Source: Niveibacterium terrae (GTDB lineage Bacteria > Pseudomonadota > Gammaproteobacteria > Burkholderiales > Rhodocyclaceae). Taken from it: a stretch of 64,000 nt of DNA. Below the pieces are notes generated by a model. The model saw only the letters and a program-made list of their open reading frames with translations. It was not told where the DNA came from and did no database searches. Shown piece by piece: positions 30,323 to 37,914 of the stretch; within the stretch, counting starts at the first letter, position 1; every line of letters begins with the position of its first letter. A program made the translations under genes and the position numbers. The DNA is taken from the NCBI RefSeq assembly GCF_048213115.1, contig NZ_CP172404.1:1240001-1304000 (forward strand), in the 5' to 3' direction.

Positions 30323-31679
30323 ACGCCGCACTTCTGCTGATGCCGCCGTTCTGGTCGTCGACGACGAGGAGGATATTCGGGAGTTGCTTGAGCTGACTCT
30401 GCTCAGGATGGGGCTGAGAAGCGAGTCGGCGGGTACTCTGGCCGAAGCGCGCGCCTTGCTCGAACGCGGCCATTTCAAGCTCTGCCTGACCGATATGCGC
30501 CTTCCCGATGGCGAAGGCATCGAACTCGTTCGCGAGATCGCCGAAAAGCATCCCTATCTGCCGGTCGCCGTGATCACCGCTTTCGGCAGCATGGAGAACG
30601 CGGTTCAGGTGCTCAAGGCCGGCGCATTCGATTACCTGTCCAAACCGGTCTCGCTCGAACAGATCCGCGCGCTGGTCAAATCGGTCTTCGAACTGCCCAA
30701 GGCTGAGGCCGGCGCCCGGCCGCTTGCCGCGAGTGCGCTGACCGGAGAGTCGCCGGCGATGCTCCAGGTCAGGTCGATGATCGAGCGTCTCTCGCGCAGC
30801 CAGGCGCCGATTCATATCAGTGGCGAGTCGGGTAGCGGCAAGGAAAGGGGGGCTCGGCAGATCCACGAACTGGGCCCGCGGGCAGCGGGGCCTTTTGTAG
30901 CCGTCAACTGCGGCGCGATTCCCGAAAACCTGATGGAGAGCGAGTTCTTCGGCTACCGCAAAGGGGCGTTTACCGGGGCCGATGCCGACCGGGATGGCTT
31001 CTTCCAGGCCGCGAACGGTGGCACGCTCTTCCTCGACGAAGTCGGTGACCTGCCTCTGACGATGCAGGTCAAGCTGTTGCGCGCGATCCAGGAAAAGCGT
31101 GTGCGCCGGCTCGGCGACACCGCCGAGCAGGCGGTCGATCTGCGCATCATCAGTGCGACGCACCGCAACCTGAAGGAACTGGTTGATCAGGGGCGCTTTC
31201 GGCAGGACCTTTTCTATCGTCTCAACGTGATCGAACTGCATATGCCGTCCTTGCGCGAACGCCGCGAGGACATCCCCGGTCTCGTCGATACGCTGCTCAG
31301 ACGCCTCGCCAGCGACAGCGGCCTGCCCGTGCCCGGGGTTCAACCCGATGCGCTTGCGGCGCTGTCCGCCTATTCCTTCCCGGGAAATGTCCGCGAGCTC
31401 GAGAACATCCTCGAGAGGGCGTTGGCCCTGCATTCGGACGGCCGGATAGAAGTCGAGGATCTGCACATCGAACCCGATGAGGGCGAGGAGTCAGGCGCGG
31501 TGGACGGAGTGCTCAGACAGAGCGAGTCACTTCAGGACTACCTCGACCGTGTCGAGAAGGCCGCGATCCTCGATGCAATCGAGAAGACGCACGGCAACCG
31601 CACCGCGGCGGCGCGGCTGCTCGGCGTGACTTTCCGCTCGCTGCGCTACCGGCTCGAACGGCTGGGGATCAATGAATGA
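30303..31679 (+). CDS. pilR: Sigma-54-dependent response regulator PilR
   Basis: 458 residues: receiver (VVDDEED, phospho-acceptor in LTDMRLP, YLSKP), AAA+ sigma-54 activation domain with Walker A GESGSGKE, GAFTGA loop, Walker B GGTLFLDEVGD and RLNVIELHMPSLRERREDIP, then a Fis-type helix-turn-helix (GNRTAAARLLGVTFRSLRYRL). It activates pilA promoters. After Walker A the sequence is ERGARQIHE, where PilR proteins usually have an ELVARxIHE-type stretch; this is a local oddity in the helix behind the P loop. ATG 30303 lies inside pilS; the stop overlaps ampD (ATGA). Confidence 0.93.
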   Translation: MICATNERRTSADAAVLVVDDEEDIRELLELTLLRMGLRSESAGTLAEARALLERGHFKLCLTDMRLPDGEGIELVREIAEKHPYLPVAVITAFGSMENAVQVLKAGAFDYLSKPVSLEQIRALVKSVFELPKAEAGARPLAASALTGESPAMLQVRSMIERLSRSQAPIHISGESGSGKERGARQIHELGPRAAGPFVAVNCGAIPENLMESEFFGYRKGAFTGADADRDGFFQAANGGTLFLDEVGDLPLTMQVKLLRAIQEKRVRRLGDTAEQAVDLRIISATHRNLKELVDQGRFRQDLFYRLNVIELHMPSLRERREDIPGLVDTLLRRLASDSGLPVPGVQPDALAALSAYSFPGNVRELENILERALALHSDGRIEVEDLHIEPDEGEESGAVDGVLRQSESLQDYLDRVEKAAILDAIEKTHGNRTAAARLLGVTFRSLRYRLERLGINE

Positions 31680-32284
31680 CTGAGCGTGTGAAGGTGCGCG
31701 GGCAGGCGGTCAGTCTGGGCGCCGCGCCGGAGCTGTATCGGAGCGATGCGCAAGGCTGGCTGTCCGGAGTGCGCCGGGTGCCTTCGCCGAATTTCGATTC
31801 CCGTCCCGAGGGCTCGGTCATCGATCTGCTTGTCGTCCATGCGATCAGCTTGCCGCCCGAACAGTTCGGCGGTCCGGGAATCGAGCAGCTCTTCACCAAC
31901 ACCCTCGATCCGCTGGAACACCCCTACTACGAGGGGATTCATGCGCTGCGCGTCTCCTCCCATCTGCTGGTCAGGCGCGGCGGCGAAGTGCTGCAGTTCG
32001 TACCGTGCCTGGAGCGGGCCTGGCACGCCGGCGTGTCCTCATTTGCCGGCAAGAGCCGCTGCAATGATTTTTCGCTCGGCATCGAACTCGAAGGTAGCGA
32101 TGCTCAGCCCTTCGAAGCGGTTCAGTACCGCGTACTCGCAGCGCTGATCACTTCGCTGGCCCGGTGCCACCCGCTCGCCGATGTCGTCGGACACAGCGAT
32201 GTCGCTCCCGGCCGCAAGACCGATCCAGGCCCCCACTTCGACTGGGCGAAGCTTGTCGAAGATTTGTCAGTGCTGCGCGAATGA
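31676..32284 (+). CDS. ampD: 1,6-anhydro-N-acetylmuramyl-L-alanine amidase AmpD
   Basis: 202 residues, cytoplasmic, with the amidase_2 fold. Zinc ligands are visible as His in LLVVHAISLPP, His in GHSDVAPGRKTDPGP and the catalytic Asp of that same motif. AmpD removes the peptide from anhydromuropeptides during cell-wall recycling, which also keeps inducible AmpC beta-lactamase low where present. It is translationally coupled to pilR (ATGA overlap). No ampE follows. Confidence 0.92.
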   Translation: MTERVKVRGQAVSLGAAPELYRSDAQGWLSGVRRVPSPNFDSRPEGSVIDLLVVHAISLPPEQFGGPGIEQLFTNTLDPLEHPYYEGIHALRVSSHLLVRRGGEVLQFVPCLERAWHAGVSSFAGKSRCNDFSLGIELEGSDAQPFEAVQYRVLAALITSLARCHPLADVVGHSDVAPGRKTDPGPHFDWAKLVEDLSVLRE

Positions 32285-32876
32285 GGGCTTGATCCGCGCC
32301 CAAGTGAGCATTTTTCGATGTTCCCGGCCGGGAAACTCGCTTATCTTCGTGCTCGCGGGCTCGGGTTTTGTCGCCTCTCCATCAGGGGGCGGAAGGCTGG
32401 GGTCTGCTGGTTTTCCCGGATTATGGGTGCTGGCGCGTCGGGCTGGGCTGCCGGGGAGGCGATGAATCCTCGGACAGTGAGGCGGGGAGCGGGTTTTCGG
32501 TGTCTTTTTGTGGGCCGATGTATTGCAGTGTGGCAACAATGTCACATATCATATACGGTTCCCTCGCTCGCCGATTTGACAAAATCGCGTCAAATCAATA
32601 AAGTGCAGCCACGCTTGGTGGTCGGCCCGTGATGCCGATGCACCCATTTCCTAGTCGCGCATCGGTTCTCCACCGCAGTGGATGCACCGACAACATGTAG
32701 TTTTGCGCCCTGAGCTGTCGCGCCGCATCCCCCAACCGGCGCGTCGTTTCGACCTTTGACCACTCTGCGTGGCAATGCCGCGCTGCGAAGACCGCCCTTG
32801 TCGTTTCGAGGTCGTCGGTTTCGTTCGTCGGTGGAATCCTCTGGAGTCCGCCGCAAGAGCCTGAGAAGGAGAGCTG
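32285..32876. other. 592-bp intergenic region with one clear promoter and a long leader
   Basis: No convincing protein gene; the short frames here have no family pattern or ribosome binding site. The region holds the promoter at 32576-32604 and, if that promoter is used, a ~265-nt 5' leader before the lytic transglycosylase gene. The leader has a good ribosome binding site (GAAGGAGAG) just before ATG 32877. Confidence 0.6.
32575..32604 (+). promoter_or_regulatory. Sigma-70 promoter with overlapping inverted repeat
   Basis: The -35 TTGACA (32576-32581) and -10 TAAAGT (32599-32604) are 17 bp apart. The inverted repeat TTTGAC-N8-GTCAAA (32575-32594) covers the -35 and half the spacer, as expected for a repressor operator. 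Confidence 0.65.
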
Positions 32877-33638
32877 ATGTTCAACTCATCCCGTTTGTCC
32901 GTTGCCGCCCGGTATGTCGGCGCTTTTTTGTTGCAGTTTGCCCACGGTGGCCTCGTTGTCGCTGGTTTGATCGTTACCGTCCTCATCGGGTTTCGCGTTG
33001 CCGACCACGGCTGGACGGGTGTCAATGTCCCTTCGCTGTTCGGACGCGCCGAAGCCTCCGTTCCCAGCGTGGATCAACTGACTCCGGGTGATCTGGCCGA
33101 AACGGCCCAGGTTGCGGAGGCCGAAGAAGAAGCTTCGCCCGAGCCCGAGTCCAAGCCCCTGCCGCCAAAGCTGTCGTCCGATATGGTCAGGGTGACCCGC
33201 TATCTGGCGCGCCGTTATCACGTCTCGCGTGCCGCGGTCGAACCTCTGGTTCTGGCCGCCAAGACCGCGGGGGAGAGCGTTGATCTCGACCCTCTGCTGA
33301 TCATCGCGGTGGTCGGCGTCGAGTCCGGCTTCAATCCTTTCGCCGAGAGCGCTTTCGGTGCCCAGGGGCTGATGCAGGTCGTGCCCCGTTACCACAAGGA
33401 CAAGATCGACCCTCAGGTCGGTCATCATCCTCTGCTCGACCCGGCCGAGAACATCCGGGTTGGCGCGAAGGTCCTGAAGGAGTCGATCAGCCGCAATGGT
33501 TCGCTGGTCGCCGGTCTCCAGCAGTACGCCGGAGCGGCAACCGATCCGGCCACCGCTTACGCCAGCCGCGTGATCGCTGAGAAGCAGCGTCTGCATGTTG
33601 CGATGAAGGCGGGAACCAAGCTCGCTTCGGCGAACTGA
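32877..33638 (+). CDS. Lytic transglycosylase (SLT domain)
   Basis: 253 residues. One N-terminal hydrophobic helix (residues ~22-42) anchors or exports the protein, followed by an acidic proline-rich linker and an SLT domain (residues ~110-230). The catalytic Glu is in VGVESGFNP, followed by AFGAQGLMQVVP and ENIRVGAKVL. It cleaves peptidoglycan to anhydromuropeptides, the substrates recycled by the AmpD encoded just upstream, though a 592-bp gap with its own promoter separates the two genes. An intrinsic terminator follows. Confidence 0.9.
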   Translation: MFNSSRLSVAARYVGAFLLQFAHGGLVVAGLIVTVLIGFRVADHGWTGVNVPSLFGRAEASVPSVDQLTPGDLAETAQVAEAEEEASPEPESKPLPPKLSSDMVRVTRYLARRYHVSRAAVEPLVLAAKTAGESVDLDPLLIIAVVGVESGFNPFAESAFGAQGLMQVVPRYHKDKIDPQVGHHPLLDPAENIRVGAKVLKESISRNGSLVAGLQQYAGAATDPATAYASRVIAEKQRLHVAMKAGTKLASAN

Positions 33639-33659
33639 ACGCTCCGCTTCGCACTGAAA

Positions 33660-33691
33660 AGCCGCCCGGCGTAAGCCCGGCGGCTTTTTTT
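33660..33691 (+). terminator. Terminator of the lytic transglycosylase gene
   Basis: Stem AGCCGCC/GGCGGCT with a 12-nt loop, followed by a T tract that abuts the end of hemF. Confidence 0.88.
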
Positions 33692-34630
33692 CTAGGCTGG
33701 TCCGGCGAGCCAGTCGCGCGCGATCAGAAATTCGTCGAGCGCGGCTTCGGGACTACCCGGCTCGGCCTGCCAGTCATAGCGCCACTTCGCGAGTGGTGGC
33801 AGCGACATCAGGATCGACTCGACTCTTCCTCCGGAGTGCAGACCGAACAGCGTGCCGCGGTCGCAGACGAGGTTGAACTCGACGTAGCGGCCGCGCCGCC
33901 AGGCCTGGAAGTCGCGTTCGCGCTCGCCATAGGGAGTGGCGCGGCGACGCTCGACAATGGGGCGGTAGGCGGGAAGGAAGTGTTCGCCGACCGAGCGGGT
34001 CAGCGCAAAGGCTTTCTCGAAACCGATCTCTGCCGTTGCACCCAGATCGTCAAAGAAGATCCCGCCGACTCCGCGCGCTTCGTTGCGGTGCTTGATGAAG
34101 AAGTAGCGGTCGCACCAGAGCTTGAAGCGGGGATGGAACTCGTCGCCGAAAGGCGAGAGCGCGTCGCGGCAGACGCGGTGGAAATGGCGCGCATCCTCCG
34201 CATCGGCGTAGTACGGAGTCAGATCCATGCCACCGCCGAACCACCAGACGGGCTCGCTTCCGTGCGGCCTCGCGACGAAGAAGCGCACATTCATATGCAC
34301 TGTCGGCACGTGGGGATTGCGCGGGTGAAGCACCAGCGAGACCCCCATCGCCTCGTAGGGGGCGCCGGCGAGCTCGGGGCGGTGCGCGCTCGCCGAAGCG
34401 GGGAGCGAGGCGCCTTCGACGTGTGAGAAATTGCATCCGCCGCGCTCGAAGAGATCGCCTTCCTCGATCAGCCGGGTGATTCCGCCTCCCCCCTCGGGGC
34501 GCTGCCAGCGGTCGGTCAGGAAGGGCTTGCCGTCCAGCGCGCCCAGTTCAGCGCAGAGCGCTTCCTGAAGCGAGAGCAAACTGGCCTTGACCGCCGCTGA
34601 ATCGAAACTTTTGGTGCCGGTATTCTGCAT
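33692..34630 (-). CDS. hemF: Oxygen-dependent coproporphyrinogen III oxidase
   Basis: 312 residues, standard length. Typical blocks are FERGGCNFSHVEG, SLVLHPRNPHVPTVHMNVRFF, WWFGGGMDLTPYY, YFFIKHRNEARGVGGIFFDD and the C-terminal EFNLVCDRGTLFGLHSGGRVESILMS. It converts coproporphyrinogen III to protoporphyrinogen IX with molecular oxygen in haem synthesis. It lies 45 bp downstream of the DMT-family transporter gene on the same strand. Confidence 0.97.
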   Translation of the reverse strand: MQNTGTKSFDSAAVKASLLSLQEALCAELGALDGKPFLTDRWQRPEGGGGITRLIEEGDLFERGGCNFSHVEGASLPASASAHRPELAGAPYEAMGVSLVLHPRNPHVPTVHMNVRFFVARPHGSEPVWWFGGGMDLTPYYADAEDARHFHRVCRDALSPFGDEFHPRFKLWCDRYFFIKHRNEARGVGGIFFDDLGATAEIGFEKAFALTRSVGEHFLPAYRPIVERRRATPYGERERDFQAWRRGRYVEFNLVCDRGTLFGLHSGGRVESILMSLPPLAKWRYDWQAEPGSPEAALDEFLIARDWLAGPA

Positions 34631-34675
34631 AGCAGGCAGACCGTGGGAGGGCGAAAAGATTCCCGCGCCCGGGTT

Positions 34676-35554
34676 TCAGCTCTTCAGCACGAGGGTACAG
34701 GCAGCAAGGATCAGCGCGCCTCCGGCGAGCGTTCCCCGACCCAAGGGCTCCGCGAGCACAGCCGCGCCGACCAGCGCCGTCACGACGGGCTCGAAGGTCG
34801 AGAGCACGGCGGCGCGGGCCGGACCGAGACGGCGCAGGCCGGCAAGATAGGCGCTGATGCCGATCACGGACGAGACCAGAGCGAGGCCCAGTGCGCCCGC
34901 CCAGGCTTGTGGGCTGTGCGGCAGGCTGGGGCCGCTGGGCAGGGTCAGCACCAGCATGCTCAGGGCGCTGGCCGAGCTGACGACGGCGGCTTGGGTAAGG
35001 GCGGGCACTGTGGCCGGCAGAGTGCGTCCGGCGATCGTGTAGAGCGCGTAGATAATCCCGGAGGCGATGCCTAAAACAAGCCCCAGCGGCTTTGCGCCGC
35101 CCGCGTAGCCGATCGTTAGTGCGCAGCCGGTCAGCGCCAGAGTCAGCGCGAGCAGCCGGCGGACAGAGGGGCGCTCACCGAGCAGCGGCCAGCACAGGAT
35201 TACGACGAAAGCCGGGTAGAGGTAGAGCAACAGCGAGACGACGACGCCCGGCGCGAGCGTCAGGGCCCAGAAATAGCACAGCGCGACGCCCGAGTAGCCG
35301 AACATCCCCATTGCGATCAGGGTCAGCAGCGTGCGCCCGCGCGGCAGTTCGAGCTTGCGCCAGAGCACGAAGGCCCAGAGCACGAAGGCCCAGAGCAGCG
35401 GGGAGGCCAGCGTGAAGCGCAGGCTCAAGAGCTCTGGCGGGCTGATTCCGTCGCGGTAGGGTGCGGCCGAGAAGAGCGGCATCAGCCCGAAGCTTGCCGC
35501 AGCGACGAGGATCAGGGCGGGACCGCTCAGTCTGGCGTGGGCGTGCAGGGGCAT
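34676..35554 (-). CDS. EamA/DMT-family transporter
   Basis: 292 residues with ten hydrophobic helices arranged as two EamA repeats. Substrates in this superfamily range from amino acids to purines and cannot be read from sequence. Odd point: helix 3 contains the tandem peptide WAFVLWAFVL, encoded by a 15-bp DNA repeat (35360-35389 plus a partial third copy), which looks like a recent in-frame slippage. It lies between the MBL-fold gene (123-bp gap) and hemF, on the same strand. Confidence 0.88.
   Translation of the reverse strand: MPLHAHARLSGPALILVAAASFGLMPLFSAAPYRDGISPPELLSLRFTLASPLLWAFVLWAFVLWRKLELPRGRTLLTLIAMGMFGYSGVALCYFWALTLAPGVVVSLLLYLYPAFVVILCWPLLGERPSVRRLLALTLALTGCALTIGYAGGAKPLGLVLGIASGIIYALYTIAGRTLPATVPALTQAAVVSSASALSMLVLTLPSGPSLPHSPQAWAGALGLALVSSVIGISAYLAGLRRLGPARAAVLSTFEPVVTALVGAAVLAEPLGRGTLAGGALILAACTLVLKS
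35360..35398. repeat. 15-bp in-frame tandem repeat inside the DMT transporter gene
   Basis: The unit CCAGAGCACGAAGGC occurs at 35360-35374 and 35375-35389, followed by a partial third copy. It encodes repeated WAFVL in a membrane helix. Confidence 0.8.
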
Positions 35555-35677
35555 CGTGACCGTCAGTGACCGGGACGCAATGGCGATGCGTCAGTCTACA
35601 CGCGGCAAGCCGGCCCAGGCCGGCAAAGCCCCGCGTGGATGCGATAGCGGGGATGCGTTTTTCGATATGAACAGCCG

Positions 35678-36301
35678 TCAGTCGCGCGCCCTGTTGCGCA
35701 TGTCAGTCACGAAGGCCTCGCGGCTCAGGCCCGAGAAGGATGTGTTCATCCTCCTCTCCTCGGCGACGGTCGAGACGGTCCGGCCCCGGTAGTCGTGAGC
35801 GGGGAAGAGCAGGGTTTCGTCGGGCAGCGTGAAGATGTGCCCGGTCACGCTGTCATACATCGCGCCCGGATCGGTCTCGTCGACCGGCTGACCGCAGCCG
35901 TTGATCTCCATCACGTCGCCGCAGAAGAGCCGATCACGCCACAGATAGCTGACGCAGCCCGGCGTGTGGCCGGGCGTCGCGAGGATACGGACCGCTTCCG
36001 TGCCGAATCCGACTTCGTCACCGTCCACGAAATGCCGGTCCGCGGGCGCGCACAGCGCCGCCTCGCCCTGACCGACGACAAGGCCGGGCAGGCCCAGCAG
36101 AGGGCTCTCGTACTGACGGCCGGGGTGGACGTGGGTACGCAGCAGGTGGCGCAGCGTGAGCGCCTGCTCCTGCAGGATCGCGAGCAGCAGCAGCGCGTGG
36201 CTGGGCAGGGGATCGATCGCGACCGCCTCGCCGCTCGCCCGATCGGCCAGTAGATAGCACAGCGAGGCGGTTGCGGGATCCTGGATCTGACGAAAGTACA
36301 T
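35678..36301 (-). CDS. Metallo-beta-lactamase-fold hydrolase with degenerate metal site
   Basis: 207 residues resembling persulfide dioxygenase/glyoxalase-II-like proteins: ATPGHTPGCVSYLW, LFCGDVMEINGCGQ and LLFPAHDYRGRTVSTV are all present. The first metal motif, normally THxHADH, reads RTHVHPGRQYES, so the second half of HxHxDH is missing while both initial His remain. It may bind one metal or have changed function. It is the last gene on the strand after ybgE (1-bp gap), apparently at the end of the cyd cluster, which suggests a redox- or sulfur-related role. Confidence 0.8.
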   Translation of the reverse strand: MYFRQIQDPATASLCYLLADRASGEAVAIDPLPSHALLLLAILQEQALTLRHLLRTHVHPGRQYESPLLGLPGLVVGQGEAALCAPADRHFVDGDEVGFGTEAVRILATPGHTPGCVSYLWRDRLFCGDVMEINGCGQPVDETDPGAMYDSVTGHIFTLPDETLLFPAHDYRGRTVSTVAEERRMNTSFSGLSREAFVTDMRNRARD

Positions 36302-36302
36302 C

Positions 36303-36587
36303 TCAGAAGACCTGAGCCAGGCGCATGATGCCCAGAGCCAGCGCCAGCAGCGTCGCCCAACCCGACAGCAGCAGACGGGCGATCCTGTTTTTCGGAACCA
36401 GCCCGACTCCGCGGGTGAAGCCCGCCGACATCGCCCAGCACAGCAGCATCAGGCCAGGGTGGTCGGCATGGCCGTTGCGGCCGACCACCAGCGGTGGATA
36501 GAAGCTCAGTGCGATCATGATCGCGAGCGCGACCGCGAGTGGCAGCAAAGCGATGCCGGGCCGGCCGGTCTCAGTATTGGACGCCAT
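36303..36587 (-). CDS. ybgE: Cyd operon protein YbgE
   Basis: 94 residues with three hydrophobic segments. WAMSAGFTRGVGLVPKN corresponds to the diagnostic stretch of E. coli YbgE (WAVCAGVIHGVGFRP). The start chosen is ATG 36587, which lies within the cydX 3' end (17-nt overlap). YbgE is usually encoded with bd oxidase subunits; its role is not established. Confidence 0.78.
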   Translation of the reverse strand: MASNTETGRPGIALLPLAVALAIMIALSFYPPLVVGRNGHADHPGLMLLCWAMSAGFTRGVGLVPKNRIARLLLSGWATLLALALGIMRLAQVF

Positions 36588-36702
36588 CGGTTTCTTCGCG
36601 CATGGAGTCCTCACGCGCTTGTTCATGCTCACCCCACATCGCATTCAGGATTCCGAGCAGGACCGCAAAGCCGATTCCCAATACCCAGGCGAAATACCAC
36701 AT
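36571..36702 (-). CDS. cydX: Cytochrome bd oxidase small subunit CydX
   Basis: 43 residues: MWYFAWVLGIGFAVLLGILN begins the protein and MWGEHE follows, the typical CydX pattern of one membrane helix plus a short charged tail. CydX stabilises the haems of the CydAB oxidase. It lies 55 bp downstream of cydB on the same strand. Confidence 0.93.
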   Translation of the reverse strand: MWYFAWVLGIGFAVLLGILNAMWGEHEQAREDSMREETDGVQY

Positions 36703-36757
36703 GTTTTCTCCTTGTCGCCCGGGCGCAGGTGGCGCGACCGGGCTGTTCAGAATGATC

Positions 36758-37897
36758 TCAGTAAGCGCTGTGCTTGTTCTTGCCGATGAAGTCCGCGGTG
36801 ACCTTGCCGCGCATCACGCGGTAGGCCCAGCCGGTGTAGAAGACGATCAGCGGGATGAAGATCACGACGACGACGAGCATGATGGCCAGAGTCATATAGC
36901 TTGACACGCTGTCCCAGACCGTCAGGCTGGAGCGCGGATCGCTGGACGAGGGCATCACGAACGGGAACATCGAGACGCCCGCCGTGCCGATCACTCCGGC
37001 CATTCCCAGCGCCGAGGCGATGAAGGCGGACAGGGTCCAGCCCAAGCGCAGCGCGAACAGCGCGAGCAGCGCGCCGGCGAAGCCGACGACCGGAACCGCG
37101 ATCGCGATCGGCCACTGCTGGTAATTGGCGAGCCAGGCTCCGGCGGCGCGGACGACTTCCTTGGCGAGCGGATCGGCAGGGCCGCCCGGCGCCACGGCCG
37201 ACGTGATCTTGTAGCCCTCGATGCCGGTTGCGACCCAGACTCCGGCCACGGCAAAGCAGAGCAGCATCACGATCAGCGCGACCTGAGCGCTGCGGCTCGC
37301 ACGGCTCTGGACTTCCCCTTCGGTTCGGTGGGCCAGGTAGATGCCGCCGTGGGCTGTGATCATCGCGCTGGACACGACGCCGCAGAGCAGCGCGAAGGGG
37401 TTCAGCAGAGCCCAGAAGCTGCCCGTATAGGTCGAGACCATCCCCTCGTCGAAGCTGAACGGAACGCCCTGGAGCACGTTGCCGAACGCGACGCCGAAGA
37501 TCAGCGGGGGCACGAAGCCGCCGACAAACAAACCCCAGTCCCAGGTCTGGCGCCAGCGCGGATCGTCGATCTTGCTGCGGTAGTCGAAGCCGACCGGACG
37601 GAAGAACAGCGCCCACAGCACCGCGAGCATTGCCCAGTAAAAGCCGGAGAAGGCGGTCGCGTAGATCAGCGGGAAGGCCGCGAAGATCGCTCCGCCGGCG
37701 GTGATGAACCAGACTTGGTTGCCGTCCCAGTGCGGGCCGACCGTGTTGATGATGACTCGGCGTTCGACGTCGCTGCGGCCGACGAAGGGCAGCAGAGTGC
37801 CGACTCCCATGTCATGGCCGTCCATGACCGCGAAGCCGATCAGCAGTACGCCGATCAGCACCCACCAGATGACTTTCAGGGTTTCGTAATCAAGCAT
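36758..37897 (-). CDS. cydB: Cytochrome bd ubiquinol oxidase subunit II
   Basis: 379 residues with about eight or nine hydrophobic helices. Conserved stretches include GFAVMDGHDMGVGTLLPFVG, TVGPHWDGNQVWFITAGGAIFAA (split for brevity: NQVWFITAGGA) and GWAYRVMRGKV. With CydA it forms the quinol oxidase that reduces oxygen to water at low oxygen tension without pumping protons. It lies 17 bp downstream of cydA. Confidence 0.97.
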   Translation of the reverse strand: MLDYETLKVIWWVLIGVLLIGFAVMDGHDMGVGTLLPFVGRSDVERRVIINTVGPHWDGNQVWFITAGGAIFAAFPLIYATAFSGFYWAMLAVLWALFFRPVGFDYRSKIDDPRWRQTWDWGLFVGGFVPPLIFGVAFGNVLQGVPFSFDEGMVSTYTGSFWALLNPFALLCGVVSSAMITAHGGIYLAHRTEGEVQSRASRSAQVALIVMLLCFAVAGVWVATGIEGYKITSAVAPGGPADPLAKEVVRAAGAWLANYQQWPIAIAVPVVGFAGALLALFALRLGWTLSAFIASALGMAGVIGTAGVSMFPFVMPSSSDPRSSLTVWDSVSSYMTLAIMLVVVVIFIPLIVFYTGWAYRVMRGKVTADFIGKNKHSAY

Positions 37898-37914
37898 GTC
37901 AATCCTCGATCCGT

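Noticed and set aside
32318..32632. Possible small gene (104 codons) in the ampD-transglycosylase gap
   Set aside because: No ribosome binding site, no family pattern, and it runs through the promoter region.
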